Part shown: piece by piece, positions 45,874 through 59,600 of the stretch
Position numbering within the stretch: the stretch's first letter is position 1
Layout: the number at the start of each line of letters is the position of its first letter
NCBI GenBank assembly: GCA_947623455.1
Contig: OX392527.1
Span: forward strand, 27,830,201 to 27,894,200
DNA: 64,000 nt
From: Mimachlamys varia
Lineage: Eukaryota; Mollusca; Bivalvia; Pectinida; Pectinidae
Direction of reading: 5' to 3'
Program-made: the position numbers and the translations under genes
The notes under the pieces: generated by a model
What the model saw: the letters and a program-made list of their open reading frames with translations, nothing else
What the model was told of the DNA's origin: nothing
Database searches by the model: none

Positions 45874-46572
45874 GAGGTGGATTATGTTAGTCACTTTGTG
45901 ACATTATCGAGGTGGATTAGGTTAGTCACTTTGTGATATTATCGAGGTGGATTAGGTTAATTACTTTGTGACATTATCGAGGTGGATTATGTTAGTCACT
46001 TTGTGACATTATCGAGGTGGATTATGTTAATTACTTTGTGACATTATCGAGGTGGATTATGTTAGTCACTTTGTGACATTATCGAGGTGGATTAGGTTAG
46101 TCACTTTGTGACATTATCGAGGTGGATTATGTTAGTCACTTTGTGATATTATTGAGGTGGATTAGGTTAGTTACTTTGTGACATTATCGAGGTGGATTAG
46201 GTTAGTCACTTTGTGATATTATCGAGGTGGATTATGTTAGTCACTTTGTGATATTATCGAGGTTGATTATGTTAGTCACTTTGTGATATTATCGAGGTTG
46301 ATTATGTTAGTCACTTTGTGACATTATCGAGGTGGATTAGGTTAGTCACCTTGTGACATTATCGAGGTGGATTAGGTAAGTCACTTTGTGACATTTTCAA
46401 GGTGGATAAGGTTAGTCACTTTGTGACATTATCGAGGTGGATTAGGTTAGTCACTTTGTGACATTATCGAGGTGGATTAGGTTAGTCACTTTGTGACATT
46501 ATCAAGGTGAATCAGGTAAGTCACTTTGTGACATTATCGAATTGGATGAGGTTAGGCACTTTGTGATATTAT
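45874..46572. repeat. 35-bp satellite, 20 copies, each with an internal hairpin motif
   Basis: The unit GAGGTGGATTAGGTTAGTCA + CTTTGTGACATTATC repeats every 35 bp (45874, 45909 and so on). Each unit contains GTCACTTTGTGAC, a 5-bp stem with a TTT loop. Divergence between units is low except for the last two, and recurrent G/T and C/T variants (TTATG/TTAGG, GACAT/GATAT) mark sub-lineages. Confidence 0.95.
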
Positions 46573-49500
46573 GTTTTACATTACAAGGAAGGCAAAAACA
46601 CTTTTCTATTAACGATCTCAATCTTCATATTTCTGTGAATTAACTCGTCCGTCCTATCAACCAGCCTGATCTTCATAGTTCTGTTAACCAATTCGTTAGT
46701 TATGCGTACAAATTAACTGTTTTGATCTTTAGAGCTCTACATGCTAGCTTGATCTTCATAGTTCTAACGATAAGCTAATTTCAAAGCTATATTACACAAT
46801 TTATTATGATCGCTAGCCCGATCTTGTTTTTTAAAAATTAGTTCGATCAGCACAGGTTTGTGATAGCCACAGTTATATAAGCTAGCTCGATCTTCATGGA
46901 TATAATTACATAGTCCAATTACTATTCTGATCTTCACAGTTATTCCACTATCAAAGTCTTCACTACTCATTTATTCGATTTGAAAAGAATGTGTCAATTT
47001 AAAATATAAATTGATTTTGTTTTGCAGTTTAAATAAAAAATGCATTCTTTGTATTGCAAGAAACTGACATTGACTTTATTTATGATTAAAATAACTCTGG
47101 ATATAATTACCAAAAACGAAGTATTTCACATACAGAACAACTTTATTTATCAAGGCTGCCTCACAGCCTGATTAAATAACAGTAGTATGCTATACAGCTG
47201 TACGCGTTAGTATGAGTAGATAGTTAAACGACGTTTTATCAAAACTGAATGTAGATATTAATTAGGTAATTATAATGATTAAAACTGATGCCGCATCATT
47301 TCTTCCGTAAGTCGTTTATATCTCTATATCAAACCCATGCCAAGACCAATGCGATTCCATCCAGATCCGGAGATTACTTAACGTCACCTAATTCGTTACT
47401 TAGACAATGTGTTTTTATGATTGACAACAGGCACTGCCATGCAATATGCAAACTGGTATAGCAATCATTCTGACGTATCCGTAGAAACCGGTCTCTACCA
47501 ATGAAATTATGCTCAAGACAAATTATGAAATGTGACAAAATATGTTGGACCTTTTCTTTATCGCACCAAATGACACGAGGGGCGCTAACAACCGATACAC
47601 CGCGAGGACGTGTGTGTCGCCCGCTGTTTAAACCACGCCTTTCAGGTAATCGTTATGTGTAGAATTAAGTTTAAATTGAACGGAACTTTCAGCAAGTTCA
47701 ATTTACCTGGATTTTCTCAAAAAGCTCTGCAAGACATTCTTGGAGATAGAAGAAATCTTTGCAGCATTCTTATCCTAAAGTATTCAGGTAAGATTATGTA
47801 AGAACACTTTGCATGATTTACATCTAGTTACTTACTCCACAGTTTGTCGTAGTTGACAGCCTTATAAGAACTACTGCTGCTTTAGATAACCCATCTAATT
47901 GGTTTCTCCATAGACATCACTATCAAAAATTTTTTTCCTAGCATATATTTTAAAGCGTTTTTCTTCTTTGAAAATCTGAAGTTGAAGTAACTACTTATTG
48001 ATGTATACTTTGTATACAACTATTGTTGCACCACATTTTGGTATTTATGCTTTACAAACCGTGCCTTTATTTTTGTATGTTAGTGCATTTCCATTTTTTA
48101 TTCGGAAATGTTTTTCTTCACTTCACAATATTTGTTTATCATAATGAATATAAATGCCACATATTTACATAATGCGCAAACGTTCATCAATAACGGTCCG
48201 AAATTGAATTTCCTTTTTAGATTCACCATTGTTTTATTGATAAATTTCCATGATGCAGACTCCTCACGCCGTAAATATTCACAGAGCTAAGATGAAGATC
48301 ACATTACCTAACGTGTTAAACTCCCATTGAGTGCAACCATATAAAATGTCATAGCTATGCTCAAATGTAAGTGCGAGATACAATAACATCTTTGATGGTT
48401 TGATATTTCAAATCAGATGTAAGCGAAATACAAAATATGGACTGTTGATTACCTTCTCAACTATAAATCAGATCATGAAAAAAATGAATCTGAGCTGAAA
48501 TTTATCAACATAGTTACAATATAGACATTTTTATGTTAATATTTAAAAGGCAAACATTTGTTAAATAGTATGCACGCATAATGCTATTTGAATCAAAAAC
48601 GACAATATGACCATAACAACTACTGTGTACAAATTGTTACATCCCAGCTTGTATAACACTAGTTTTACCACAACGCACTTCCTTGGCCGGCTACATTTAC
48701 CGCACCAATTAATAGCATGTAACTTGATATATATCATTTTCTATCAGGCTTTTATGAACATAAAGCAGAATGTGAAATGATTCTTTTAGTCACCAATTAT
48801 GTCTTATTTTACATTTTACAAATTATCACAAAACACGATCGCATTGATGGCATATTCGAAATCAATAATTATTTTCATTACCAATTATTGCTTTGCAGTA
48901 TCAAAGGTCGAACGACGGTGACAGTCATATATATATATATATTTAGATAAAGAAATATGCAAAATATCACCTAGTTATGAGAACGGTTATCCTTAAAAAA
49001 TATTTGAGTACACAGTTTAACATTAAACAATAAGTTGTTTATCTTAGCTTGTGCGACTTGACTTACAAACACATCTTTATTTTTTGTATTATTCATCAGG
49101 ATTTCAAATTACTCTGTATCAAACACTGCCGTTTAAACGTTTTTACAAATCAGGCAATACCTCCAACTGAATGAGAAACAGTACAAGGTAAACTATTCGT
49201 AAAACATGATTAACGAACCAGTGAATCGTACTATGCATGGTTATCCCAGTCTGTGCTGGGGAAATTCAACTTAGGACAGACAGTTCATTGTCTATTGCAA
49301 AAAATAGGGATAAACAGTTTTGATCGTACACTATCATCCCATTTCAACATTGTCAAAACACAATCTTTTCCAACAGCGTTTCGTTGATACATTGCAGTAA
49401 GTGTAAGATTTTGTGAGACCTCTGTGAAAGTTTGATCTATCTTTTACCTTATGTCTGTGTCCATTGTGTTGGACATTGTACTGTTAAATATTTCAGTGGA

Positions 49501-50029
49501 GGGAATAGCTTTTGGATAATTGTCATTGTTAACATTATCTTTCTGAATGGTTTTAACGCCATTTGCTAATGATGGATAAGGAACTCTCTTAAAATGCGTA
49601 CATAGATTGTTCAACATATTTCTGATACAAACTGTACACCTGACCGTAGATCTCATGAATCGCATGATTTTTGTTTGAACATTACAGCCGCTATATTTAC
49701 GAAAACAATTATATCACTATGGTTTTGACACTTTAATTATCAAAAATCATGTGATAAATCTGTTACATATTATATTTTCTGATACTTGGCATCGGAATCT
49801 TACATGGATAAACAAAGGCTTCATTGTATGACTTATAACTGCCTATAAATGACATTTTATCTATGAAAAAATCCTCAAGCGTAAAACAAGTGCTGCAAAA
49901 GGTTATCTTGACTTTTCATCACAAAGAGGTGCCAAGGTTAGTTTACGTTTTATGCACCACAATATTTATTCGCTAAATATTTCAGCACAAAAAAAATGTG
50001 GGAAATCTGACCGCGGTATTAACACCAAC
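46573..50029. other. Gene-free region
   Basis: AT-rich. 46620-46960 has repeated TCGATCTTCATAGTTCT-like phrases (a weak, degenerate repeat). A richer patch at 47260-47660 contains ATGCAATATGCAAA (47439-47452), a POU-dimer-like motif. An (AT)n tract lies at about 48929. No exon is supported. Confidence 0.35.
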
Positions 50030-50870
50030 ATACAAAATATATCGCATCGACATAGTCCATACACCTGTCAAAAATATACCCTAGCGTCAACAACAAACAT
50101 TTACAGAAAAGGGATAACCGTTGACACCCATGTGAAAATAAAAGTGTCACCGCGCCTAAAGGATATGAGTCGGCATAAATATAGATCGAACGGACTCAAA
50201 ACACACCACGGTGGTAAGTCGACAAAAACATGCTTAATCCATATACCACAACGGCAGCACAAAGGTATACCATATACCACATATTCAACATGAATGTAAG
50301 ATTTATACCACAGCGTTAATGCACGCGTACAAATACTACCACAACATTATCACAAATGTACGAAATCTACCACAGCGTCAGTACACTCGTACAAAAGATG
50401 TCTAACTTTAGGACAAACGTATGTCAGAAATAACATTTTTACCACTAATGTACGAAATCTACCACAGCATCACCACAAAGACTTACGAAATACTCCCAGC
50501 ATTACCACATATGCTACAGCGTCCGTTTAATAGTACAAAAGATACAACAGCTTTAATACAAATATACGAAATTTACCACACCATCAGCACAAAGATATAC
50601 CATATTACAAAGCATTAACACAAATATACGAAATCTGCCACAGCAGCAGCAGAAGCAGCAAGGTATACCATAAACCAAAACAAATACCACAAAGGTACGA
50701 AATCTACCACAACATCAACACAAAGATATGTCATATTACAAAACCTTACCACAATTGCACGAAATCTACCAAGGCATCAACACAAAGATATGTCATATTA
50801 GAAAACCTTACACAAGTGTACGAAATCTACCACATCATCAATACACTTGTAACATACCAGATTTCCCACA
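50030..50870. repeat. Degenerate minisatellite with ACGAAATCTACCACAG core
   Basis: At least eight occurrences of (G/A)TACGAAATCTACCACA, followed by a CATCA-CACAAAG-TAT segment, at irregular spacing of roughly 60-110 bp. Open frames in this stretch arise from the repeat composition. Confidence 0.8.
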
Positions 50871-52354
50871 TCAAAACTAATTGAAACATTGGTACTCTCG
50901 AACGTGGTTGTACGATGTCATGTAGTGTCCATTAGTATAGAACAACGTACATTTACGTAGCTGTGGCCGGTTATTAGGATGACTATAGCTATTTGTTCTT
51001 ACCCAATGTTTTGTTTATATGCGAGTTAATTTTTGTGAGCATTGCATTTAAAACACTTCATCAGTTAAGGGTCTGGTTAAACCTACTTTGTCCGTATAAG
51101 AAGTAAGAATTAGAACGGACAATACGATTAGCCTTAGGATAGGGACTGGCATATCTGCGTTAGTTTGACCCATCATTCCTCAACTTAACTCGGTCGAATT
51201 AACTATATAAGGAATTAATTGAGTCATGGCTACATGTTCGAGTTAAGAATAATATTCTTATCATCTGATATCTGAACCGTTTTCTTATATACATATTTGT
51301 TTTTGCCGATAAATGAAAACATTGACAGACAACGCGTAACTGACTGCTGTGTGGGTAGGCTTAGTACAGATCCATATATCACGGGGTGGCCCCAGTTACG
51401 TACGCGAGAACATAAATTACCAATGTTATAAGAGTCCGATGAACGGCTACGATACTATCAGTGTTTGAAGTGATAATAAAGTTATTGTGTATCGTATACA
51501 GATTATAAATATATGTTTAGTCATAGTTGACTTGCCATACCAAAGTCATATATAATATGGCATACGACTGTCCCGAAATGTTACCCTAGAGCAAGAGTTA
51601 TACCAGCAATACAAGTACTTTTGTAAGTGTCCTAACCATGTTATAATAAATACATGAACTGAATAGGTACAAATAGTAACTATGTGTAGGTTGATCTAGA
51701 CGTTCAATGTAAACCTACCTGTTATAAATGTATTTGTCTAAATCTAGTGATATTTGTATAATTTGTATCAATAAATCAAATTAAAGACTACCGGCGTGGC
51801 AACAAAACCATAATCCAAGCATAAAATCGATTATTGGGGACAAAATATAAACTAAAGAAATATATGAGACCCTTGAGATAAGACCAGATGTTCTGGAAGG
51901 GTAAGCGTTTTTTGCATCGTAAACTGTTTATGTTCTACTTATTTATATCTAACACGGAGACATCTGGTTTAGCATTAAACTCAAAGACGACAACATGAAC
52001 CGTTGGCAGCATCCTATTATATTGAAAAAGATGTGAGAAAATAACTCCAAAACAAAGTTCTGTGGAGTTCATGTTTTACCTTCTTTTTCACCTTTGGCTC
52101 TTCCCTAACGCACAAAGTCTATTGTTTTTCAAATCTGAAAGACTTTTCCCAAAGAAACCTAACATAGGAACAGATATAGTTCCGCCTTGGGATCAGAAAA
52201 GGCTTTTGTGTTTGCCCGCTGTTTTGTAAACGGTCAGGATATATATATTTACCTATTTTTGGTTAAACTGTGTAGCAATGAACATTACAGAAGCGTATAA
52301 GACCGTGGGGGCTATTGTAACAAACATAACTTCTATTCAATTATTTTGGGCAAA
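50871..52354. other. Gene-free region with one retroelement scrap
   Basis: 51050-51480 is a more complex island without a recognisable exon. A retroelement fragment lies at 51783-51925. Confidence 0.35.
51783..51925 (-). mobile_element. Short retrotransposon 3' fragment (copy G)
   Basis: Plus-strand CAACAAAACCATAATCC, AAAATCGATTA, TAAGACCAGATGTTCTGGAA and GGGTAAGCG match the 3' terminal part of the family. Confidence 0.6.
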
Positions 52355-52978
52355 AGAGAGCTGTGTGGTGATGTCCCTCTTTTGAGCGACAGAGAGTTAC
52401 GTGGTGATGTCTCCCTGAGAGTTACGTGGTGATGAAGTCCCTCTGAGAGTTACGTGGTGATGATATCCCTCTTTTGAGTGACAGAAAGTTACGTGGTGAT
52501 GATATCCCTCTTTTGAGTGACAGAGAGCTACGTGGTGATGATGTCCCTCTTTTGAGTGACATAGAGTTACGTGGTGATGATGTCCCTCTTTTGAGTGACA
52601 GAGTTACGTGGTGATATCCCTCTTTTGAGTGACAGAGTTACGTGGTGATGATGTCCCTCTTTTGAGTGACAGAGAGTTACGTGGTGATATCCCTCTTTTG
52701 AGTGACAGAGAGTTACGTGGTGATGATGTCCCTCTGAGAGTTTCGTGGTTAAGTCCCTCTTTTGAGTGACATAGAGTTACGTGGTGATGATGTCCTTCTT
52801 TTGAGTGACATAAAGTTACGTGGTGTTGATGTCCCTCTGATATTTACGTGGTGATGATGTCCCTTTTTTGAGTGACAGAGACTTACTTGGTGATGTCCCT
52901 CTGAGAGTTACGTGGTGATGTCCTCCATTTGAGGGACGGAGATTAACGTGGTAATGATGTCCCTTTTATGGGTGACCG
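52355..52978. repeat. 39-bp minisatellite upstream of the astacin gene
   Basis: The unit GAGAGTTACGTGGTGATGAT + GTCCCTCTTTTGAGTGACA occurs about 17 times with frequent internal deletions (loss of GATGAT or of the TTTTGAGTGACA half). It ends about 690 bp before the astacin start codon. Confidence 0.93.
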
Positions 52979-53667
52979 AAAATGTGTTTCTACACGTGCA
53001 TTGCATGTATTAAACTTTTTCTTATTTAATACGTTCATTGTAGAAAGTATGACTTTGATATAACAAATACGTTTCGTTTACGAAAAGAATATCAGCCTTA
53101 TTTAAAAGATTGCGATCAGCGTTTACGGGCAAGTATTTTGTGCATGAAAAAAAGCAAAATGTTATAACAATGAAAGCTTCTCTATCGTTGATACATGTTT
53201 ATTTACACATGAATACATTGTGGATAGGCAAAGATAACATCTATTTTAATATGACTTTTGTTTTTTGTTTTATTTTGCCATTTTCTTTTTACATTAATTC
53301 TTTTTGTTTTTGTTCGAAATATCTTTTTCGTGTAAATATGTATTTTACTTTGGTTTGGTCCTTAATAAATCAAGTTGTTGTCGGACCATGAGAGAATATT
53401 AAACAAATCAAAACAGTAGGTTTTAGTTTTGCTCGTTCATAACTATACAAATACAAACTGTAGTACTAGGAAAAAACAGACGATAATCTTTTCTTTAAAT
53501 TGATAATAGATGAAATATCCTACCCCCTAAAACATCACGTGTATTTGTATATGACACCAGTAATGTTATGTGTCCTTTGTTCATGAGGAAATATAAGGTG
53601 GTTCACATACGCATGGATGCAAGGATTATATGTTGATGAAACTAATGTTATTTTTACTCGGAATAGA
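52979..53667 (+). other. Upstream region of the astacin gene
   Basis: It should contain the promoter and 5' UTR, but no TATA box or clear initiator can be assigned. The rest is T-rich sequence. Confidence 0.35.
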
Positions 53668-56600
53668 ATGCACCTGAAGCCATGCCTGACAGTGCTTGTT
53701 GCTGTGTGCATCCTCCCTCACGACTCACATGCCCTGATGCTAAACATTGATGTAAGTAAACTTACTCCCCAGACATCAATTCATATTAGTTCTAAGTAAT
53801 AAACAATAGAAATTAAGAGGTCTAATCTCACAACGTTTTAAAGTGTTTTTTTTTTTTTGCTGAAATACCTAGTAAATGTACTATAACTTGTTAGGGCGGA
53901 CATTCTTTGTAAAGCGGTTAATTTCGTGTTACATCTATTACACTTACGTCTTTCTCTAAATGATAGGTAATGAAAAATTGTTCGATGTCAGATTAAATTT
54001 TAGTCGGCGTTTGCTATTTATCCATGTATATATATATTTTTTTCAGAATGTTGAGGCAGACATTTGTACAGTAATAAAGCAAAAACAAGGACTACAAACA
54101 CAACAATTTCAAGGTTTTGGTGGCCTGAAACGTAAATGTGAGTACACTGACATTACTCTTATTACCCTTTTTATCAAAACACCATCCGATTGTGAATTAT
54201 CTAAATCGCCCTTCGTCCGTCGTTCGTTGTCCGTTCTTAAACAAATTCGTGTTATCACTTTTTTTTGAGAAGTGCTGAATGGATCAAGTCTTAATTTCAG
54301 TCATGGGTCGTTTCCTTTTTTTGTAGCTGTGCATTTTCCATTTTCGGACTGATCCGAAAAGCCATATGACCGATAGATGGCTATCTTGGATTTCGACAGT
54401 AATAGTTTGCTATCACTATTGCACATGTACATTTTAGGTTCCTCATGGTCCATACATGTACTCTTTAGATTTTGTGACTGAACAAACGAAAAACAAAAAG
54501 AAAATTAACAAGACGACCATATTTGATTTGACAGCTTGAGACTTATTTTGCTTTTTCAAGAGAAAGTCTCTAAGGTCATTTAACTTAGATAAAACCATGT
54601 AAGAAAACAATATATGGTAAGCGCAAAGATCCCTATGAAATATCTTGTTAATGAAGCCATTCTTATGGTTAACGATTGACCGGAAAATCTTTAGCTGTTA
54701 TATAATACCTGTATTTATTAATTTATTTGATTCAATTCCACCTGTTCAAGAATTAAAGAATTAATAACCATGATAACAAAACTGTAATTTTCTAATATTT
54801 AGCCCACTACATTGTATAAGTACAACTAAATTGCAAATGTACAGAGGATCGTAAACATTTTCTTGGAGTTAAACACCAATATTTTCTACAACATATGGAC
54901 AGACAAACAGCCCATGAACACATTTATAAATTTTAAGAAACAAAGATCTAAATATTGGCGTCTGCGCTCTAGAGAAGGCAAATGAAAATGTTTACAAACA
55001 TCGGAATAAGAATAACTATTTAAATCAAACTTTGCCTTGAAACAAAAGAATTAAAACAAAAATCTCTGGACGATTTCAACTTGGTGTATAAATGTAGATT
55101 ACGTAATTTATTAATTAATGTTAAGCAAATTTAGAGAAACATTGCAGTAAAAATGTAAATTTACATTGCTGGCGTATATTGCCCTCGTTTAGAATCGTTA
55201 TATGATGGAAATATTGTCTTAAAGGATATTTTCCTTTGTAAGCAGGTTGACATTTGTAGAACTGTTGTTTAACTTTTTCTAATTGATAACAATATGATGT
55301 CCATCCTGAATTTGTCTGAAGTTTAAATTATAATATGGTGATAGTAGAAGGTTTAAAACTCTTATATCTTTTTTCTATTGTGTACTCTCTGATTAGTTAC
55401 AATATATATAATATAAGCATGCATAAACTTATATTTGTAATACTTTAATAAAATAAGTTTATTAAAAATAATTTAAAATTAGAAAACTTTCTGTAGCAAG
55501 ATTTTGAAAAATAAAGTTTCTTAGGTAAGATACGATTGTAAAACCAGGTCACTTTCTAAATACAGTCATGTTATTTATGATGTTTCTTTAAATACCGATT
55601 TGCAAAAATATTAACATCCAATCATTGAATTGAGGTTTACAATATGATTTAATGTGCTTACGTTAAACTGTAATTTCCATAGGTTTGAAAAGTTGTGACA
55701 TAAACGAATCGCAAAGTCATTATGCCGTATTTCATAAATCTGTGTTAGGAAGAAAAACATTTCAGTACCAATAACGGTTATATTATGTCTCTGCAAGAGC
55801 AACAATATCAAATATAACGAAACCAACACAAGTCATTTCTTTCAACGATAAATTGCACCGAATTAAGAAAATAATATACGGACGTATGTATGCTATGGTG
55901 GAAAGGGCTACGAGCGTGACACAAGTTTTGGAACAAAATATAATAAACGAGGTATTGGTTGAATAAATCTAGATAATTTTTCAAAGAATATGAAAATGTT
56001 GATAGACCCATCATGCTTACGTTATTAAAAATGATTATAGTAATTTATATTCCACTAACAACGATAATTTTATTTGATTTCAGTTCAACCGTTACCAACG
56101 GTAAGTACGGTATTTATAAATACTTATTTATATTTTTTCTAAGAAATACTGTTGTACAACATATTTAAAAGATAACCTAACACACACATGTATTGCACCT
56201 TTGAAATAAAGTAAAAGATACGGTATGCCGAAAATGTATTACACGGCATCATACAACTGTTTCGTAATAAAACTATTAATTTCGTGTTCTGATAGTACTG
56301 TAAACTATATTACATAGCTAGTTATTGTATGTATTCAAAATTAATCACAGCAGTGGATTTTCTTTTATTTTGATTTCAGACGTGTGTGAGCGACCTTTGT
56401 CACGAAGAGAACACCGCCAACAGTAATATTATTCAAATCTTCCCCAATTCATTTCCCCTATCCCCTATCTGCATACATACTAACGTTGAGTGTGTAGAAA
56501 ATAACATGTTGAATATTTTGTATGATTTGTAAGATCAAACGTAATTGCATTGCCTATCTATTCGAACGGACTCTTAAGATAATGCAGAATTTAACATACT

Positions 56601-59600
56601 GGCAGTTCATCTTACTTGTCAAAGGCATTGTACCTCTACCATTTCTTACTGTCATTTTAAATTCATTGCTACCAGGTTTGTATCAACACATGCTACAACA
56701 GCTGAATCAAGATGAGTTTAGACTATAGAGAATAAATGGTCAATATCTTACAATACAAGGTTTATTTTTGGCGAGGGTTAGGAAAACCATCTTCGTCTTT
56801 TCGTTCAGAGCATAAAGTAAACTTTGTATTGTAAGATAGCTATCCTGTGTTGTGTTTATCTAGCATCCATTTAAGACAGATATTCACATATTCATGAAAC
56901 CTATTTACTTATTTCAGAAAGTCAATGCGCTATACAACGTAGTTTTACACATTTTCATTCCACAGAAAGTAACTTCGCGTGTATTTGTATGGAAATAGTA
57001 CAAAAATGCAATTCGTTTCCTTTTCCCAACCATTTAATGCCATGATAAATTCATAAGTCAATCATGAAATACTTTCACATTTCGCAATCCCGTCAGAGCC
57101 GGGATATTTCAAGTGCATCGTATTGACGGATAAAGCATTTTGTATTAAACAATGAATTATCTGACAGTAGTTGTCGGTCGATATCTGTGGTCGGAGCTGG
57201 ATGAACTTCCTTATACGATGACTCATTTCTTATTAAAATCATATTCATGAATGTTTTGAATGTGGTTACAAGAGAAGAATAGTATCAGGCTGACATTTTG
57301 ATTTTGGATAACTGTACCAGCTACGGGTAAATTGAGATTTGTTTTGTGAATGCCCCCCCCCCAACATTTGCAGTTGTACATATAGTTGCTAATAATGATC
57401 TACATAATAAAAATACACTGTTTATAGTGATATTATATGTTTGTTTCACAAGAGCCTCTGATCGATACAAACCAGTTCCTTGTTGATGGGGATATTCTCT
57501 GCCAAGACACCAAGCAAATGCCGGTTTGTATATTTCGACACATTAGGAATGATACATTAACACTATGACCAGGATAATATATGGAAACTTTATTATGCAG
57601 ATGGATTATATATTTATCAATTAACGGGGAGAAGCTACCCTATTCACATGAATAGATAAAACATGTATGATCAAATGTTGATTTAAAGGATGTATATCCA
57701 AACTATCACTTACTGCAATTGTATCTTAAATCCAGATCTAATTCTAAATCGCCTAGCTTATTTCATTACCGTGAACGAAAACTTGCTGTTGCTTTTATTC
57801 TAAATATTTGATTTCTTTTCTTTAAGGGTCAAAAAGTGGTAACAAAAGGGACAACTATCTGGAAGCCTAAGATTAAATTCAAGATTGAAGACACCTTTGG
57901 TAAGTGGATTTGTATATTACATCCTTTTAATTAGGTAAGGAAATATGGTTTAAGGTTGAGATAATGTTATGTATTGAATATATGGCTTAAAGTAAGAAGG
58001 TGTTGTGAAGGTATAAGAAATATGTGTGAACGTAACAAAAGTATGGTTAATGCATTTATTGGTTTTCAGGAAGTGGTACTCAGAAATATTTTTTAAAAGT
58101 TACAGTGTGATGAATTTTTGCTGGAACATATTCTAACGCGATGAACATGAAATACTGGTATGGCTATGTGAATTATGACTAATAGTTTTTTTAGTAGTTT
58201 AGGGACTATTAGTTATGTGCTGTCTGTTTGTCCGTCCGTCTGTCTGTCACCTTTTTGGGTTTCCGTGCATTATCTCTGCAACATGTGCACATATTGTACT
58301 GAAATTTGATATACAGATACATCTTGGGGATATCTAGGTCAGGTTCTAATATGGTTACGTTGAAATGTCTTGTGATGGATTACTTCAAAATCATTTAAAG
58401 ATCATTGTGAAACCATGTATTTTTGGTTTGTCTTTGATCCATAAAATATACCATTGACAAATCACTAATTTGCATAAAGCAGTCAGTGCTCTGTTGGAAC
58501 CGTGCAATAAACCATGGTTTAAGAGTGGTCCATTGACTAAAATACTTTTTAGGATGATTTGCTAGTGGTCCATTGACTTTGAATATTTCTCAGAATGATT
58601 TGCTAGTGGCCCATTTATTTTGAATATTTCTCAGAATGGTTTGCTAGTAGTTCATTGACTTTGAATATTTTCCATTAACTTTGAATATTTCTTAGAATGG
58701 TTTGCTAGTGGTCCATTGACTTTGAAAATTTCTCAGAATGTTTTGCTAGTGGTCCATTGACTTTGAATATTTCTCAAAATGGTTTGCTAGTGGCCTATTG
58801 ACTTTGAATATTTCTCAGAATGGTTTGCTAGTGGTCCATTGACTTAAAATATTTTCCATTGACTTTGAATTTTTCCCAGAATGATTTGCTAGTGGTCCAT
58901 TGACTTTGAATATTTCTCAGAATGGTTAGCTAGTGGTCCATTGACTTTGAAAATTTCTCAGAATGATTTGCTAGTGGTACATTTATACTTTGTCGTGTCG
59001 GTGATTTTAAATTTCATATTTGAGGCAAACATGGCAGCTGAAAAGTTGTAGTTGTGAAGATGGACTAAAAAATGCGGACTCGTATAAATATGTGAACAAA
59101 ATATGGATAACAGGGAAGTGCTGACAGTACATTTTATGCTATATATCTGCAGGTTTGTGTAAATTTCTAGATTTCTTTTGAGTCTATGTGATTTCCAACA
59201 TGATTTGAATTATGTGTAGGTTCAAGGTTAGATGTTTTGAAAATCTTGGATTTGTTTAATAGCTATGGTATCTAAATGGAAAAACATCTCAATCCATTAT
59301 ATTGATTTGTATCACGGTCTGCCAGTTTTTCCGTTGAAGTTGCATGTACAATAAATCCCGATACACAGCTAGAAGGTGGAGATTAGTTGTCCATTAACTT
59401 CTCAGATCGGGAAGTTAATGTACAGCAAAAGTGTACAATAACTTACTTCATTTTTTGGAAGTAACCGAACCGTGAAAGCTGCACCCGATTGCATAATACA
59501 GAGATTTACTGTACCTGACCTGTAAAAAAAACCCTAAAAGCAAAAACCGCCCCCCCCCCCCCCCCCCACACACACAAACAAAACAAACAATGCCTGAACA

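Noticed and set aside
45874..46572. Regular 35-bp repeats reminiscent of a CRISPR array
   Set aside because: Units are directly adjacent without unique spacers, and the sequence is from an animal; it is a satellite.
49952..50618. Frames of 113 and 65 codons with Thr/His/Lys-rich content
   Set aside because: They lie in the degenerate ACGAAATCTACCACAG minisatellite and lack splice signals or homologues.
52355..52978. Possible enhancer array made of ACGTGG motifs
   Set aside because: ACGTG recurs only because the minisatellite unit contains it; no independent evidence, so it is kept as a repeat.
53110..53391. 93-codon frame upstream of the astacin gene
   Set aside because: Phe/Ile-rich translation of T-rich DNA with no signal of coding constraint; not linked by splicing to exon 1.
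53617..53667. Upstream in-frame ATG for the astacin gene
   Set aside because: It would add 17 mostly polar residues ahead of a good signal peptide; the ATG at 53668 is preferred.
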